Below, one piece after another: positions 41,459 to 49,692 of a DNA stretch of 64,000 nucleotides. How positions within the stretch are numbered: the first letter of the stretch is position 1; each line of letters opens with the position of its first letter. The stretch is from JAKEFM01 sp035695825. GTDB lineage: Bacteria > Planctomycetota > UBA1135 > JAKEFM01. Position numbers and translations under genes: made by a program. Location of the stretch: positions 101,854 through 165,853 of the forward strand of contig DASRRH010000021.1 of NCBI GenBank assembly GCA_035695825.1, in the 5' to 3' direction. Below the pieces are notes generated by a model. That model saw only the letters and a list, made by a program, of their open reading frames with translations. It was not told the origin of the DNA and ran no database searches.

Positions 41459-41755
41459 TTGTGGCGACCTAGAGGGGCGGCGGCTGAGGACAATCTCACC
41501 CCGGGCCCGTCATCCGGAGGACAGGGGGAGAGCTGGGAGCAAGGGCTCCTCGATCGGAAGGACCTCGTCGTCGACTTCGCGCGCGACCTCGCCGTCCCCG
41601 TCGGCAGCCGCACCCTCGGAATGACCGAGAGCCGCATGGCGAAGGCGAGGGAGGAGCCGACGCGGGATGCCCACGTGGCTCGAAAGCCCGGGCTCGCCGC
41701 CGGACACATCCACGAGTTCGATCCTCTCACCCTCGAGTCCTCGGTGCCGATCTGA
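41459..41755 (+). pseudogene. Possible gene fragment, unknown family
   Basis: The last 77 codons before the TGA at 41753 (EQGLLDRKDLVVDFARDLA, TLGMTESRMAKAREEPTRDA, HIHEFDPLTLESSVPI) show the strong third-position GC bias of real genes here. The 5' part does not, so this is best read as the 3' end of a lost gene. No family was recognised. Confidence 0.35.
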
Positions 41756-41791
41756 CGCGAGACAGTACCTGGGACCACGGTTTCGATCCCG

Positions 41792-41847
41792 CGTAACGGT
41801 CTTGATGACCGTTACGAGAAGGCGTAACAGTCTCAATGACCGTTACG
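41792..41847. repeat. Two tandem 25-bp palindromes, 31-base period
   Basis: CGTAACGGTC-TTGAT-GACCGTTACG (41792-41816) is a perfect inverted repeat. The next unit, CGTAACAGTC-TCAAT-GACCGTTACG (41823-41847), differs by one stem mismatch. A degraded third unit (TGAAACCGTC) begins at 41854, in step with the 31-base period. The remaining DNA to 42105 has no gene. The layout fits protein-binding sites or a small structured repeat. Confidence 0.8.
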
Positions 41848-42105
41848 ACGAAGTGAAACCGTCGCGCTCCCTCGTCGATGCAGCACCGACGGGTCAGAAG
41901 AGGGTTGCCCGAAACGGGCGGGTGCCCGGCTCTCCCCCGACGGCGAGGATTCCCATCCGCGACGTCCCGAACCGAATCGATCCAGGGGCACTCCCGGCCC
42001 ATCACCGCGTATGCGCCCTCCTGCCCACCTTCCTCGGGTCGCGTGCAGCATTCGCCGCGCCGGCCGTTTCCCCCGGCATCGCCCGCGAGATTCGCCGATG
42101 ACACG

Positions 42106-42549
42106 CTATCTGGACTCGCCTCCCCTGAACCGCCAAGCTCGACGGAACCCGAGCCGCTCCGCTTCCCGCACAGTTGCGACATAGCACTCGCCCGGAATCG
42201 TACCTATCGCAGTTCGATCGTATTGCTGATCAAACGGCAAGTGGTAAATCCGCTCCTTCGTAGAGCCGTTTACGTTGCACTTGACCATCGGCGCGGGGCG
42301 CGCCTTGGTCCTCAACTCCGATTCAAGCGCGAGATCCCTTGCATGGTCCACCTCCGCAATGAATTCAGCCAACCATCTCCTTCCCTGGCAGAAGCCAACC
42401 CGGAAGGCCTCCTCGCGCGCAAGCACAACTCGTTCCCGTTCCTCAAGTTGCCTTTTCCTCCGGTGCTCCTCGGCGGTTGCCTTGAGGGTCACCGAGAGCC
42501 CGGCGGCTGTGCCGAAAACCACAACAAGGTTGACAAGGTACCAGAACAC
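42106..42549 (-). CDS. Membrane-anchored sunset-domain protein
   Basis: A 147-residue protein. An N-terminal transmembrane helix (FWYLVNLVVVFGTAAGLSV) is followed by a charged helical linker rich in Glu and Arg (about 25-85). The C-terminal CNVNGSTKERIYHLPFDQ, YDRTAIG and ECYVATVREAERLGFRRAWR match the sunset domain, a small fold often attached to nucleases or surface proteins and of unknown ligand. The start is a GTG with GGGAG 8 bases upstream. Base composition of the gene and its surroundings is clearly less GC-rich than the rest of the window, with many A- and T-ending codons, which points to transfer from elsewhere. Confidence 0.75.
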   Translation of the reverse strand: MFWYLVNLVVVFGTAAGLSVTLKATAEEHRRKRQLEERERVVLAREEAFRVGFCQGRRWLAEFIAEVDHARDLALESELRTKARPAPMVKCNVNGSTKERIYHLPFDQQYDRTAIGTIPGECYVATVREAERLGFRRAWRFRGGESR

Positions 42550-42699
42550 GCGGACTACTCCCGCTAGACTGGGGTTCTTGGAACCGCAGCCCGAGCGCAG
42601 AATGCGAACGCGGACTCGGCCTCATTGCGGGGCCCACGAGCATTCCTTCCGAGGGATCTCCTCCCCGTTCGCCCTCGCCACACTCCGCTGTCCACCTCG

Positions 42700-44121
42700 C
42701 TACCCGACGCCGTTATTGGATCCTCGAATGCCTGCCCTCGTTGAGTTCGTCGCCCTTGCTGTTGCCCTAAGGCCCCCCGCCACCCAATCCGTCCCCTTCG
42801 CGACCCGGTCGTTCCACGACTCGGACCCCCCCGGCCCCCCGACCTCCTGCATCGTGATGCACCCCTGCACGGGGCACACGAGGGCGCAGAGATTGCAACC
42901 GACGCACTCAGGGACGTCGACGAACGGGACGAACCGCCCGGGCATCGAGCCCGGAGCCTTGACCGCGACGGCCGGGACGGTCGCCGGCACATGGGTATGC
43001 CCGGCGTAGCGAGCCTGCGCCTCGGTGCGGCCTGGCAAGTGGATGCACTGGTGCGCGCCGTCCATGCAGGCCGTGTAACAGAGATAGCAGCCGATGCACT
43101 TCGCCGGGTCGATGATCGCCTTGATCCGGTAGTTGAGGTCGAGGTCGCCCCACTCCTTGAACGCCGGGACGGCGGCGCCGCGGAGGTCGTTCACGGACTT
43201 CAGGCCCTTTGCGTCGAGGTAGTCGTTCAGCCCCTCGACCATGTCCTCGACGATCCGGAAGCCGTAGTGCATCACGGCGGTGCAGACCTGGACGCTCGTC
43301 GCGCCGAGCGCGATGAACTCGGCGGCATCGCGCCAGTCGGAGATGCCGCCGATGCCGGAGATCGGGAGGCGCTTCGTCCCCGGGTGCCGGGCGAGGCGGC
43401 CGACCATGTGGAGCGCGATCGGCTTCACGGCCGGGCCGCAGTAGCCGCCATTGGTCGATGCGGCGCCGACGCGGGGAAGAGGGACGAGGCGGTCGAGGTC
43501 GACCCCCATCAGGGACTGGATCGTGTTGATCAGGGAGAGGCCGCGCGCGCCCCCCTGGACCGCGGCCTCGGCGGGCTCGGTGATGTCGCCGACGTTCGGC
43601 GTGAGCTTCACGAGGACCGGCGTCTTCGCGTACTCGACCGCCCATCGCGTGATCTCCGCGAGGACCTTCGGCTCCTGGCCGACGGCCGAGCCCATCCCCC
43701 GCTCGCACATCCCATGCGGGCAGCCGAAGTTGAGCTCGAGCCCGTCGGCGCCCGCGTCCTCGGCCTTGGCGATGATTTCCCTCCACTCCTCCTTCGTCTC
43801 GACCATGAGGGAGACGACGAGGGCGTTCTTCGGCCAGCGCTTCTTCACCTCGGCGATCTCGCGGAGGTTCTCCTCGAGCGGCCGGTCGGTGATCAGCTCG
43901 ATGTTGTTGAACCCGATCATCCGCCGGTCGCCGTAGTCGATCGACCCGAACCGGCTGTTCACGTTCACGATCGGGTTGCCGAGCGTCTTCCAGACCGCCC
44001 CCCCCCATCCCGCGTCGAACGCGCGCAGCACCTGAGCCGCGCTGTTCGCCGGCGGCGCAGAGGCGAGCCAGAAGGGATTCGGGCTCCGAATCCCCGCGAA
44101 GTCGATCGAGAGGTCGGCCAG
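42700..44121 (-). CDS. preA: Dihydropyrimidine dehydrogenase, catalytic subunit PreA
   Basis: Reduces uracil and thymine to the dihydro forms together with PreT, the first step of the reductive pathway. The 473-residue protein has the dihydroorotate-dehydrogenase-like FMN barrel: NPFWLASAPPANS, GGAVWKTLG, ELNFGCPHGMCERGMG, LVKLTPNVGDI, GGYCGPAVKPIALHM and GIGGISDWRDAAEF. Two 4Fe-4S clusters follow (CIGCYLCYTAC and CVGCNLCALVCP). The family N-terminus LADLSIDFAGIRSP is encoded upstream of the first ATG, and the only start there is a CTG at 44121, 7 bases after GAGGAG. The final 30 residues after the second cluster are an unusual Thr/Arg-rich tail. It is last in the aminotransferase-preT-DUF3303-VOC-preA operon. 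Confidence 0.92.
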   Translation of the reverse strand: MADLSIDFAGIRSPNPFWLASAPPANSAAQVLRAFDAGWGGAVWKTLGNPIVNVNSRFGSIDYGDRRMIGFNNIELITDRPLEENLREIAEVKKRWPKNALVVSLMVETKEEWREIIAKAEDAGADGLELNFGCPHGMCERGMGSAVGQEPKVLAEITRWAVEYAKTPVLVKLTPNVGDITEPAEAAVQGGARGLSLINTIQSLMGVDLDRLVPLPRVGAASTNGGYCGPAVKPIALHMVGRLARHPGTKRLPISGIGGISDWRDAAEFIALGATSVQVCTAVMHYGFRIVEDMVEGLNDYLDAKGLKSVNDLRGAAVPAFKEWGDLDLNYRIKAIIDPAKCIGCYLCYTACMDGAHQCIHLPGRTEAQARYAGHTHVPATVPAVAVKAPGSMPGRFVPFVDVPECVGCNLCALVCPVQGCITMQEVGGPGGSESWNDRVAKGTDWVAGGLRATARATNSTRAGIRGSNNGVG

Positions 44122-44123
44122 GG

Positions 44124-44240
44124 TCAGTCTCCTCGTCCGGAGGGAAACCCCTCCAGCGCGCCGAGCATGTTCCGAGCCGCGATCCTAGCCTCCGCGGGTG
44201 CGTTCACCACCACCCTCCGCCATCCACGCGGTTCCCCTCC
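44124..44240 (-). pseudogene. Remnant of a preT 3' end in front of preA
   Basis: RRVVVNAPAEARIAARNMLG and ALEG before the stop match KEVVNAVAESKTAVRDMLR and ALDA at the end of the complete PreT at 45085. Only about 38 codons survive. The remnant carries the GAGGAG used as the ribosome binding site of preA, which may be why it was kept. Confidence 0.75.
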
Positions 44241-44317
44241 GGCCCTGCGAGTTCCCAGGTTCGCGAGGTCCCGCTTCCCTGCACCGGCCCCCGATCCCAG
44301 GCCCGGAGGTCCAGGTC

Positions 44318-44707
44318 CTACGGGCCCCGCTGCGCGAAGCAGAGGACGAGACCGTTGCAGTCGCGGACGACGAGTTCCCGGCAGCCGTACGACCGGAGGA
44401 CGGGCCCCTCGGCGACATCGGCGCCTCGTCCCCGATACTCGCCGGCGAGGGCGTCGACGTCGTCCACCCAGACGTACGCGTTGTAGCCGACCCCGTCCGG
44501 CGCGCGCCTCGCGCGGGAAGGATCGAGCGCCCTGCCGAGCTGGATCACGACGCCGTCGCGATTCGCCTGCGTGAAGACCGGCGGATCTCCGAAGGTTCCG
44601 TCGAGCCGGAACCCCAGCACGTCGCGGTAGTGCTCGGCGGTCCGGACGAGGTCCGCGACGCGGAACTGCGGATGGATCCCTAGGAATCTCGGCTGGCGCA
44701 TGCTCAT
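44318..44707 (-). CDS. VOC (glyoxalase/bleomycin-resistance) family protein
   Basis: A 129-residue protein with two beta-alpha-beta-beta-beta units: PQFRVADLVRTAEHYRDVLG, FRLDGTFGDPPVFTQ and VVIQLGRALDP in the first, YNAYVWVDDVDALAGEYRGR and RELVVRDCNGLVLCFAQR in the second. Such proteins bind a metal or small toxic compounds; no specific role can be read. The ATG overlaps the stop of the upstream DUF3303 gene (ATGA), so the two are coupled. The pair sits between preT and preA and appears inserted, judging from the duplicated preT end downstream. Confidence 0.87.
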   Translation of the reverse strand: MSMRQPRFLGIHPQFRVADLVRTAEHYRDVLGFRLDGTFGDPPVFTQANRDGVVIQLGRALDPSRARRAPDGVGYNAYVWVDDVDALAGEYRGRGADVAEGPVLRSYGCRELVVRDCNGLVLCFAQRGP

Positions 44708-45045
44708 GCGCGCTCGGCTCCACTCGGCGGCCCGGCGCACGGCGGCTTCCCCGCAGGCGCGGTCGCGCCTTGTCCGAGCCTCGGCGCGATCGTCTCGACG
44801 GCCTCCGAGGATGTCACGACCGGGACGACCTCGAACTCCACGAGGTCGCTCCAGTGGACGATCCAACGATCGATCAGCTTCGGGTCCTCGCACTCCATGA
44901 GCTGATAGCATCGCAGCAAGTCCGCGGACACCCAGCTACTCACGTATCGGAGCCCTTCGGGGGCGAGCCGTCCGCTCTCCCGAAAGCGGCGGTAGACGGG
45001 AACGGCGTCGCCGCCGCGAAAACGCTCGACGATCATGTAGAGCAT
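44704..45045 (-). CDS. DUF3303 family protein
   Basis: A 113-residue soluble protein. MLYMIVERFRGGDAVPVYRR, RYVSSWVSADLLRCYQLMEC and DRWIVHWSDLVEFEVVPVV are the DUF3303 blocks, an alpha-beta barrel-like fold of unknown function. It starts 39 bases after preT and its stop overlaps the VOC gene start, so all belong to one transcript. Confidence 0.85.
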   Translation of the reverse strand: MLYMIVERFRGGDAVPVYRRFRESGRLAPEGLRYVSSWVSADLLRCYQLMECEDPKLIDRWIVHWSDLVEFEVVPVVTSSEAVETIAPRLGQGATAPAGKPPCAGPPSGAERA

Positions 45046-45084
45046 CTTGGCATCCTCGTGCGATCCAAGCGGCGACGCGCCCGC

Positions 45085-46446
45085 CTACGCCGGGTTCGAC
45101 GGACCCGTGCTCGCCCTCGGGAGAGCGTCAAGGGCGCGGAGCATGTCGCGGACGGCCGTCTTCGATTCGGCGACGGCGTTCACGACCTCCTTCCCCCCGT
45201 TGACGCAGTCCCCCCCGCTCCAGACCTTCGGGTTCCCGGTCCGGTGGGTCGCGGGGTCGACGACGATCCGGCCCTTGGGGTCGAGCTCGACGCCGGGGAA
45301 GGCCCGCGCCATGTCGGTTGCCCTCGACTGGCCGATCGCGACGGCGATCAGGTCGGCCGGGATCCGCTCGTCGGATCCCGGGACCGGGCTGCCGTCCTTC
45401 GCGACGGCGACGCGGAGCGATCGGACCCGGCCGTCGGGCGCCCGGAGGATCGCGAGCGGGACGCGGTTCTCGAGGAGGACGACGCCGTCGCGGCGCGCGT
45501 GGTCCATCTCGTGGCCGTAGCCCTTCATCTCGGATTCCGAGCGGCGGTAGACCATCGCGACGAAGGGGATGCCGAGAAGGCGGAGCTCGTGCGCGGCGTC
45601 GATCGCGGTGTTGCCGCCCCCGACGACGAGAGCCTGGGCGACGCCGTTCAGGCGGAAGGCGGCGTCGCTCTTGATCCGCTCGATCAGGTCGACCGCGCCG
45701 AGGACGCCGGGGCCCTCCTCGCCGGGGATGCCGAGGCTCGAGTCGGCGCCGAGGCCGAGGCCGAGGAAGACCGCGTCGAATGCGGCGAGGAGCCGGGCCG
45801 GGGAGAGGCTCCCGGGGTCGGAGCCGACCGCCGTTCCGGTGCGGATCTCGACTCCGAGGGACCTGACCCACTCGACCTCGAAGAGGGCGTCGTCGACTTG
45901 GAACTTGTACGGCGCGATGCCGAGGGAGTTGAGGCCCCCCGGGACCGACTTCCGCTCGAAGATCGTCGACGCGTGCCCCTCGAGCGCGAGGAGCGCCGCT
46001 GCGGCGAGGGAGGCGGGGCCCGCGCCGACGAGGGCCACCTTCCTTCCCGTCGGCGGCTTGGGAGAGAAGAGGGGGACGTGGTCCCGGAGGATCGACTCCG
46101 TCGCGAACCGCTGGAGCCTTCCGATCTGGATCGGGGGCCTTCCCCAGGCGTTGTAGACGCAGGCCCCCGCGCAGAGGACCTCGACCGGGCAGACGCGCGC
46201 GCAGGAGTAGCCGAGCACGTTCGCCGAGAGGATCGAGCGGGCCGCGCCCTTCCGGTTTCCGGTCGCGATCTTCCGAATGAAGGCCGGGATGTCGATCGCG
46301 GTCGGGCAGCCCTGGATGCAGGGCGCGTCGACGCAGTAGAGGCAGCGGTTCGCCTCGGCGATCGCCTCCCCTTCGGTGTAGAGGGGCTTGTAGTCCTCGA
46401 ACCGCTGCTCGAGCCGGTCGGGAGGGAGAGGGCTCGGCTCGGGCAA
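45085..46446 (-). CDS. preT: Dihydropyrimidine dehydrogenase, NADPH-oxidising subunit PreT
   Basis: Passes electrons from NAD(P)H through FAD and iron-sulfur clusters to PreA. The 453-residue protein starts with a Fe-S domain (CLYCVDAPCIQGCP and CARVCPVEVLCAGACV), then an FAD loop (VGAGPASLAAAALLALEGH), the GGLNSLGIAPYK motif, a second dinucleotide fold (GGGNTAIDAAHELR), VYRRSESEMKGYGHE and the closing GGDCVNGGKEVVNAVAE. The start is a TTG at 46446 with GGAGG seven bases upstream, that GGAGG lying inside the last codons of the aminotransferase gene. The order aminotransferase-preT is tight; preA follows after two apparently inserted genes. Confidence 0.92.
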   Translation of the reverse strand: MPEPSPLPPDRLEQRFEDYKPLYTEGEAIAEANRCLYCVDAPCIQGCPTAIDIPAFIRKIATGNRKGAARSILSANVLGYSCARVCPVEVLCAGACVYNAWGRPPIQIGRLQRFATESILRDHVPLFSPKPPTGRKVALVGAGPASLAAAALLALEGHASTIFERKSVPGGLNSLGIAPYKFQVDDALFEVEWVRSLGVEIRTGTAVGSDPGSLSPARLLAAFDAVFLGLGLGADSSLGIPGEEGPGVLGAVDLIERIKSDAAFRLNGVAQALVVGGGNTAIDAAHELRLLGIPFVAMVYRRSESEMKGYGHEMDHARRDGVVLLENRVPLAILRAPDGRVRSLRVAVAKDGSPVPGSDERIPADLIAVAIGQSRATDMARAFPGVELDPKGRIVVDPATHRTGNPKVWSGGDCVNGGKEVVNAVAESKTAVRDMLRALDALPRASTGPSNPA

Positions 46447-46448
46447 CC

Positions 46449-47741
46449 CTAGGCCTCCATCGCCGCGAACGACTCGCGAAGGATCTTCAATCCCTCGTCG
46501 ATCTCGGCGGCCTGGATCGTGAGCGGCGGGGAGATCCGGACCGTGTTCCCGTAGAGCCCGCCCTTCCCGATCAGGAGCCCCCGCTTCTTGGTCTCCTCGA
46601 AGAGGCGCGCCACCGCTTTCGGGTGGGGCGTGCGGTCCTTCCTCGTCTCGTCGACCACGAGTTCGAGCGCCTGCATGAGGCCCATCCCGCGGACCTCGCC
46701 GATCGTCCGGGGGTGCCTCTTCTGGAGCTCGACGAGACCCTGGCGCAGCCGCTCCCCCTGCCGGGCCGCGTTCTTGGGGAGGTCGTGTTCCCGGAGATAC
46801 CCGATCGTCGCGTTCGCGGCGGTGCAGGAGATCGGGTTCCCGCCGAACGTCGAGAGGGTGAGCCCCTTGAACGCGTCGGCGACCGCCGGCGTCGCGATCG
46901 TCGCGCCGAGGGGGAAGCCGTTCGCGATCCCCTTCGCCATCGTCATCACGTCGGGCTCGACGCCGAAGTTCTCGATCCCCCACATCTTCCCCGTCCGGCC
47001 GAACCCGGTCTGGACCTCGTCGGCGATGAAGACTCCGCCGTACCGGCGCACGATCTCGACGGCGATCTCGAAGTACTCCTTCGGCGGCGTGATGAACCCC
47101 CCGACGCCCAGGATCGGCTCGGCGAGCATCCCGGAGACGCGCCCCGTCGTCGTGGTCCGGATCAGCTCCTCGATGTCCTTCGCGCAGGCGACGCCGCAGG
47201 AGGGGTACTCGAGCTGGAGCGGGCAGCGGTAGCAGTAGGGCGCGGGGGCGTGCTTGATCGTCCCGACCTGGGTCGGGAGGACGCGCCAGGGGGCGTGGGC
47301 GGTCAGGGACTGGGCAAGGAGCGAGCGGCCCGAGTAGCCGTGGCGGAGGGCGACCAGCTCCGCGTTCCCGGTCGCCACCTGGGCGAGCATCACCGCCGTC
47401 TCGTCCGCCTCGGTGCCGGAGGCGGTGAAGAAGCACTTCGAGAGCCGGCCGGGGGTGATCGAGGCGAGCGTCTCCGCGAGGGAGACGATCGGGAGGGTCG
47501 GGTAGACCGTCGAGACGTGGCCGAGGCGGCCCATCTGGGCGGTCACGGCGCCGTTCACCTCCGCGTTCCCGTGCCCGACCGAGATCGAAAGGATCCCGCC
47601 GAAGAAGTCGAGGTAGGAGCGCCCGTCGAGGTCCTTCAGCCTCACCCCCTTCCCCTCGGCGAGGACGACGGGCTCCTCGTAGTAGTTGAAGGTCCCGAAG
47701 AGGAACTCCTTGTGCTTCGCGCGGACGGTTCGGCTGTCCAT
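46449..47741 (-). CDS. Class III aminotransferase, probably beta-alanine specific
   Basis: A PLP enzyme of 430 residues. The fold-type I class III blocks are complete: GGILSISVGHGNAEV, FFTASGTEADETAVMLAQ, ALRHGYSGRSLLAQ, GVFIADEVQTGFGRTG and MAKGIANGFPLGA with the PLP lysine at 270. A Cys-rich insert (PYCYRCPLQLEYPSCG) is shared with AGXT2-like and beta-alanine or taurine aminotransferases. Directly upstream of preT, it is best placed as the enzyme that turns beta-alanine (from uracil) or beta-aminoisobutyrate (from thymine) into the semialdehyde. The amino acceptor, pyruvate or 2-oxoglutarate, is not visible from sequence. It is the first gene of the preT-preA transcript. Confidence 0.9.
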   Translation of the reverse strand: MDSRTVRAKHKEFLFGTFNYYEEPVVLAEGKGVRLKDLDGRSYLDFFGGILSISVGHGNAEVNGAVTAQMGRLGHVSTVYPTLPIVSLAETLASITPGRLSKCFFTASGTEADETAVMLAQVATGNAELVALRHGYSGRSLLAQSLTAHAPWRVLPTQVGTIKHAPAPYCYRCPLQLEYPSCGVACAKDIEELIRTTTTGRVSGMLAEPILGVGGFITPPKEYFEIAVEIVRRYGGVFIADEVQTGFGRTGKMWGIENFGVEPDVMTMAKGIANGFPLGATIATPAVADAFKGLTLSTFGGNPISCTAANATIGYLREHDLPKNAARQGERLRQGLVELQKRHPRTIGEVRGMGLMQALELVVDETRKDRTPHPKAVARLFEETKKRGLLIGKGGLYGNTVRISPPLTIQAAEIDEGLKILRESFAAMEA

Positions 47742-47914
47742 CGTCAGGGGTTCCTCATGGGGTTTCGAAGGCCGCGAGGTGCTCGGGGTTCGGGAAGGTC
47801 GGAGAGGCGACAGGGTAACCCCTCCGGGGAGGACGCGGGGAGGGGTGCGACGGGCGTGGTCCGGAATCCGGCGGGCTCGATTACACTCCCCGCCCCCCCT
47901 CGAAGGAGAAAGAC

Positions 47915-48643
47915 ATGGCCCGCTCGTTTTCCATCCGGTCGGGCGCCGCCGGGTTCGCCGGAGGCCTCGCCCTGGCCGCCGCGGTCGCCCTCGGCCTCGG
48001 CGCCCGCACCCCGTCCCAGCACGCGGAGGCCAAGGCCGGGGAGAAGAACTTCGCCCCGGTCGAGAAGATCCACCTTTACCTGTGCGCGTTCCACGTGGCG
48101 AAGGAGAACCCCTCCTTCCAGGTCGAGGCCCACCACTACTGCTCTCCGGTCTCCGAGGAGGTCCACCAGTGCGTCGTCTTCGACTCGAAGGAGGCGGGCG
48201 CGAAGCTCCTCGGCGTCGAGTACATCGTGAGCGACCGGGTCTACCGCACGATCCCCGAGGCGGAGAGGAAGTACTGGCACCCCCACGCCTACGAGATCCT
48301 CTCGGGGCAGCTCGTCGCGCCGAACCTGTCGAAGGATGGGGACGAGGTCTTCCCCGGGCTGATCACGACCTGGGGGAAGACCTTCCACACCTGGCGCGAC
48401 CCTTCGACCGCGCTGCCGCTCGGGGAGCCGCTCTTGATGTGGTCGGCGAACGGCGACGGGCAGATCGCGAAGCCCTTGATCGACAAGCGCGACGCCCAGT
48501 TCGGGATCTCGAGCGCGGCGATCCGCGAGCGGCGCAAGGCCTGGGGCTACGAGGTCCCGCAGATCCCGCCGGCGAAGTCGATCGACGAGGTCGGCCGCCA
48601 GTGGACGCCGAGCGGTCCCGACGAGCCGACGAAGAAGAAGTAG
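47915..48643 (+). CDS. Exported DUF1264 (oil body-associated-like) protein
   Basis: A 242-residue protein. The leader (GGLALAAAVALGLGARTPSQ) is a probable signal peptide. IHLYLCAFHVAKENPSFQVE, HHYCSPVSEEVHQCVVFDS and EYIVSDRVYRTIPEAERKYW, HPHAYEILSGQLVAP and TWGKTFHTWRD are the conserved blocks of the DUF1264/OBAP family, known in plants from seed oil bodies and present in bacteria without assigned function. The clustered His and Cys residues suggest a metal site (inference). GGAG precedes the ATG. It stands alone in the plus direction within the minus-strand pyrimidine genes and converges with the membrane protein at 48704. Confidence 0.87.
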   Translation: MARSFSIRSGAAGFAGGLALAAAVALGLGARTPSQHAEAKAGEKNFAPVEKIHLYLCAFHVAKENPSFQVEAHHYCSPVSEEVHQCVVFDSKEAGAKLLGVEYIVSDRVYRTIPEAERKYWHPHAYEILSGQLVAPNLSKDGDEVFPGLITTWGKTFHTWRDPSTALPLGEPLLMWSANGDGQIAKPLIDKRDAQFGISSAAIRERRKAWGYEVPQIPPAKSIDEVGRQWTPSGPDEPTKKK

Positions 48644-48644
48644 A

Positions 48645-48680
48645 GCGCGGTCCTCCGAGGCCGGAGGTCTCCCTCCGCGC
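48645..48680. terminator. Hairpin between convergent genes
   Basis: GCGCGG pairs with CCGCGC (outer) and CCTCCG with CGGAGG (inner) in the 60-base gap between two convergent stops. Confidence 0.45.
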
Positions 48681-48703
48681 GGACCGTGCAGCCGTCCGCA
48701 GGA

Positions 48704-49450
48704 TCAAACTCGGTGCCGGACCGTCTCCTCGGCCCAAGCGCTCATCCCCGCTGCGACGAGGAGCCGGCGGACGCTTCCGGCCGGCCGCGCGAAGAAGACC
48801 GCGAGGAGAGCGCAAGAGACGATCACCCCCATCCACCCCGCGATCCCGAGGACCGAGTAGCGCAGGTCGCCGAGCGCCGGGCCGAGGACGCTCGCGAGAC
48901 TGAACGCCCCGGTCGCGACCATGCTCGCCCGGATCGCCGACCGCAACGGCCCGCCTCGGAACGCGGCCGACGCGAGGAGGAAGGAGAGGCCGAGCAAGGG
49001 GCCCCACGCGAGGAAGTCGACCGCGAGCGACGCCGAGGGCCATCGCGAGGAGAGGAGAACGCCCGGCTCCGCGCCAGGCCCGACCTGCCGCACAACCGTG
49101 AGGCGGACGAAGTGGTTCGCGCAGGTCAGGGCCGCGAAGACGGAGGCGAGGGCGAGCGCCGCGAGGGTCGCCGTCTTCCTGTCGGACGGCGCCCAGGTAT
49201 GGAGCGCTGCCATCAGGACGACGAGGAGCGGAGCGCCGAGGAGGACGAGGACCTCGAGGACCGTGAGGAACGGCTCCGACGGCTCGAGCGCGGAGCCCAC
49301 GGGGTGAGGGGCACGCGACGCGAGCCACGCGATCCCGGTCCCGAGGTAGGCGAGACCGACGACGACCACGCCCGCGGCCGACGCGAAGCCCAGCCGATGC
49401 CCGACCGGCGAGAGGAGGTGCGCGGTCGGGATCGTCGAGGTCGGGGACAA
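48704..49450 (-). CDS. Polytopic membrane protein, unknown function
   Basis: A 248-residue protein with six or seven transmembrane segments (GFASAAGVVVVGLAYLGTGI, FLTVLEVLVLLGAPLLVVL, AALALASVFAALTC, DFLAWGPLLGLSFLLASA, LGIAGWMGVIVSCALLAVFF). The overall pattern recalls DUF998-like proteins, but I do not recognise a specific family. Short Arg-rich loops favour a cytoplasmic side between helices. It lies between the aminotransferase and dihydropyrimidinase genes on the same strand, without tight spacing to either. Confidence 0.7.
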   Translation of the reverse strand: MSPTSTIPTAHLLSPVGHRLGFASAAGVVVVGLAYLGTGIAWLASRAPHPVGSALEPSEPFLTVLEVLVLLGAPLLVVLMAALHTWAPSDRKTATLAALALASVFAALTCANHFVRLTVVRQVGPGAEPGVLLSSRWPSASLAVDFLAWGPLLGLSFLLASAAFRGGPLRSAIRASMVATGAFSLASVLGPALGDLRYSVLGIAGWMGVIVSCALLAVFFARPAGSVRRLLVAAGMSAWAEETVRHRV

Positions 49451-49692
49451 GGGGGCGGATCCGGAAGGGGGCGGAGTCCTCGAACGGGTCGAAGCGGGGA
49501 GAGGGTAACCCCCCGGGGGAGGTCGCCGCGAGCGGGCTTCGCGGGAACGGGATCACGCGCCGCCGGCCGGGGAGGTTCGGGCGCCCGGGAGGCTCCGGCT
49601 TTGGAAGAGGAACCAGCCCGACCGCGGCCATCGGGATGCCCAGCGGGAGAACGGCGAGGTCCGGATCCAAGGGGGACATCCGAGCCGGTCCC

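Noticed and set aside
41792..41863. CRISPR array
   Set aside because: Units are palindromic with 6-base gaps instead of unique spacers, there are only two and a half of them, and no cas gene is present.
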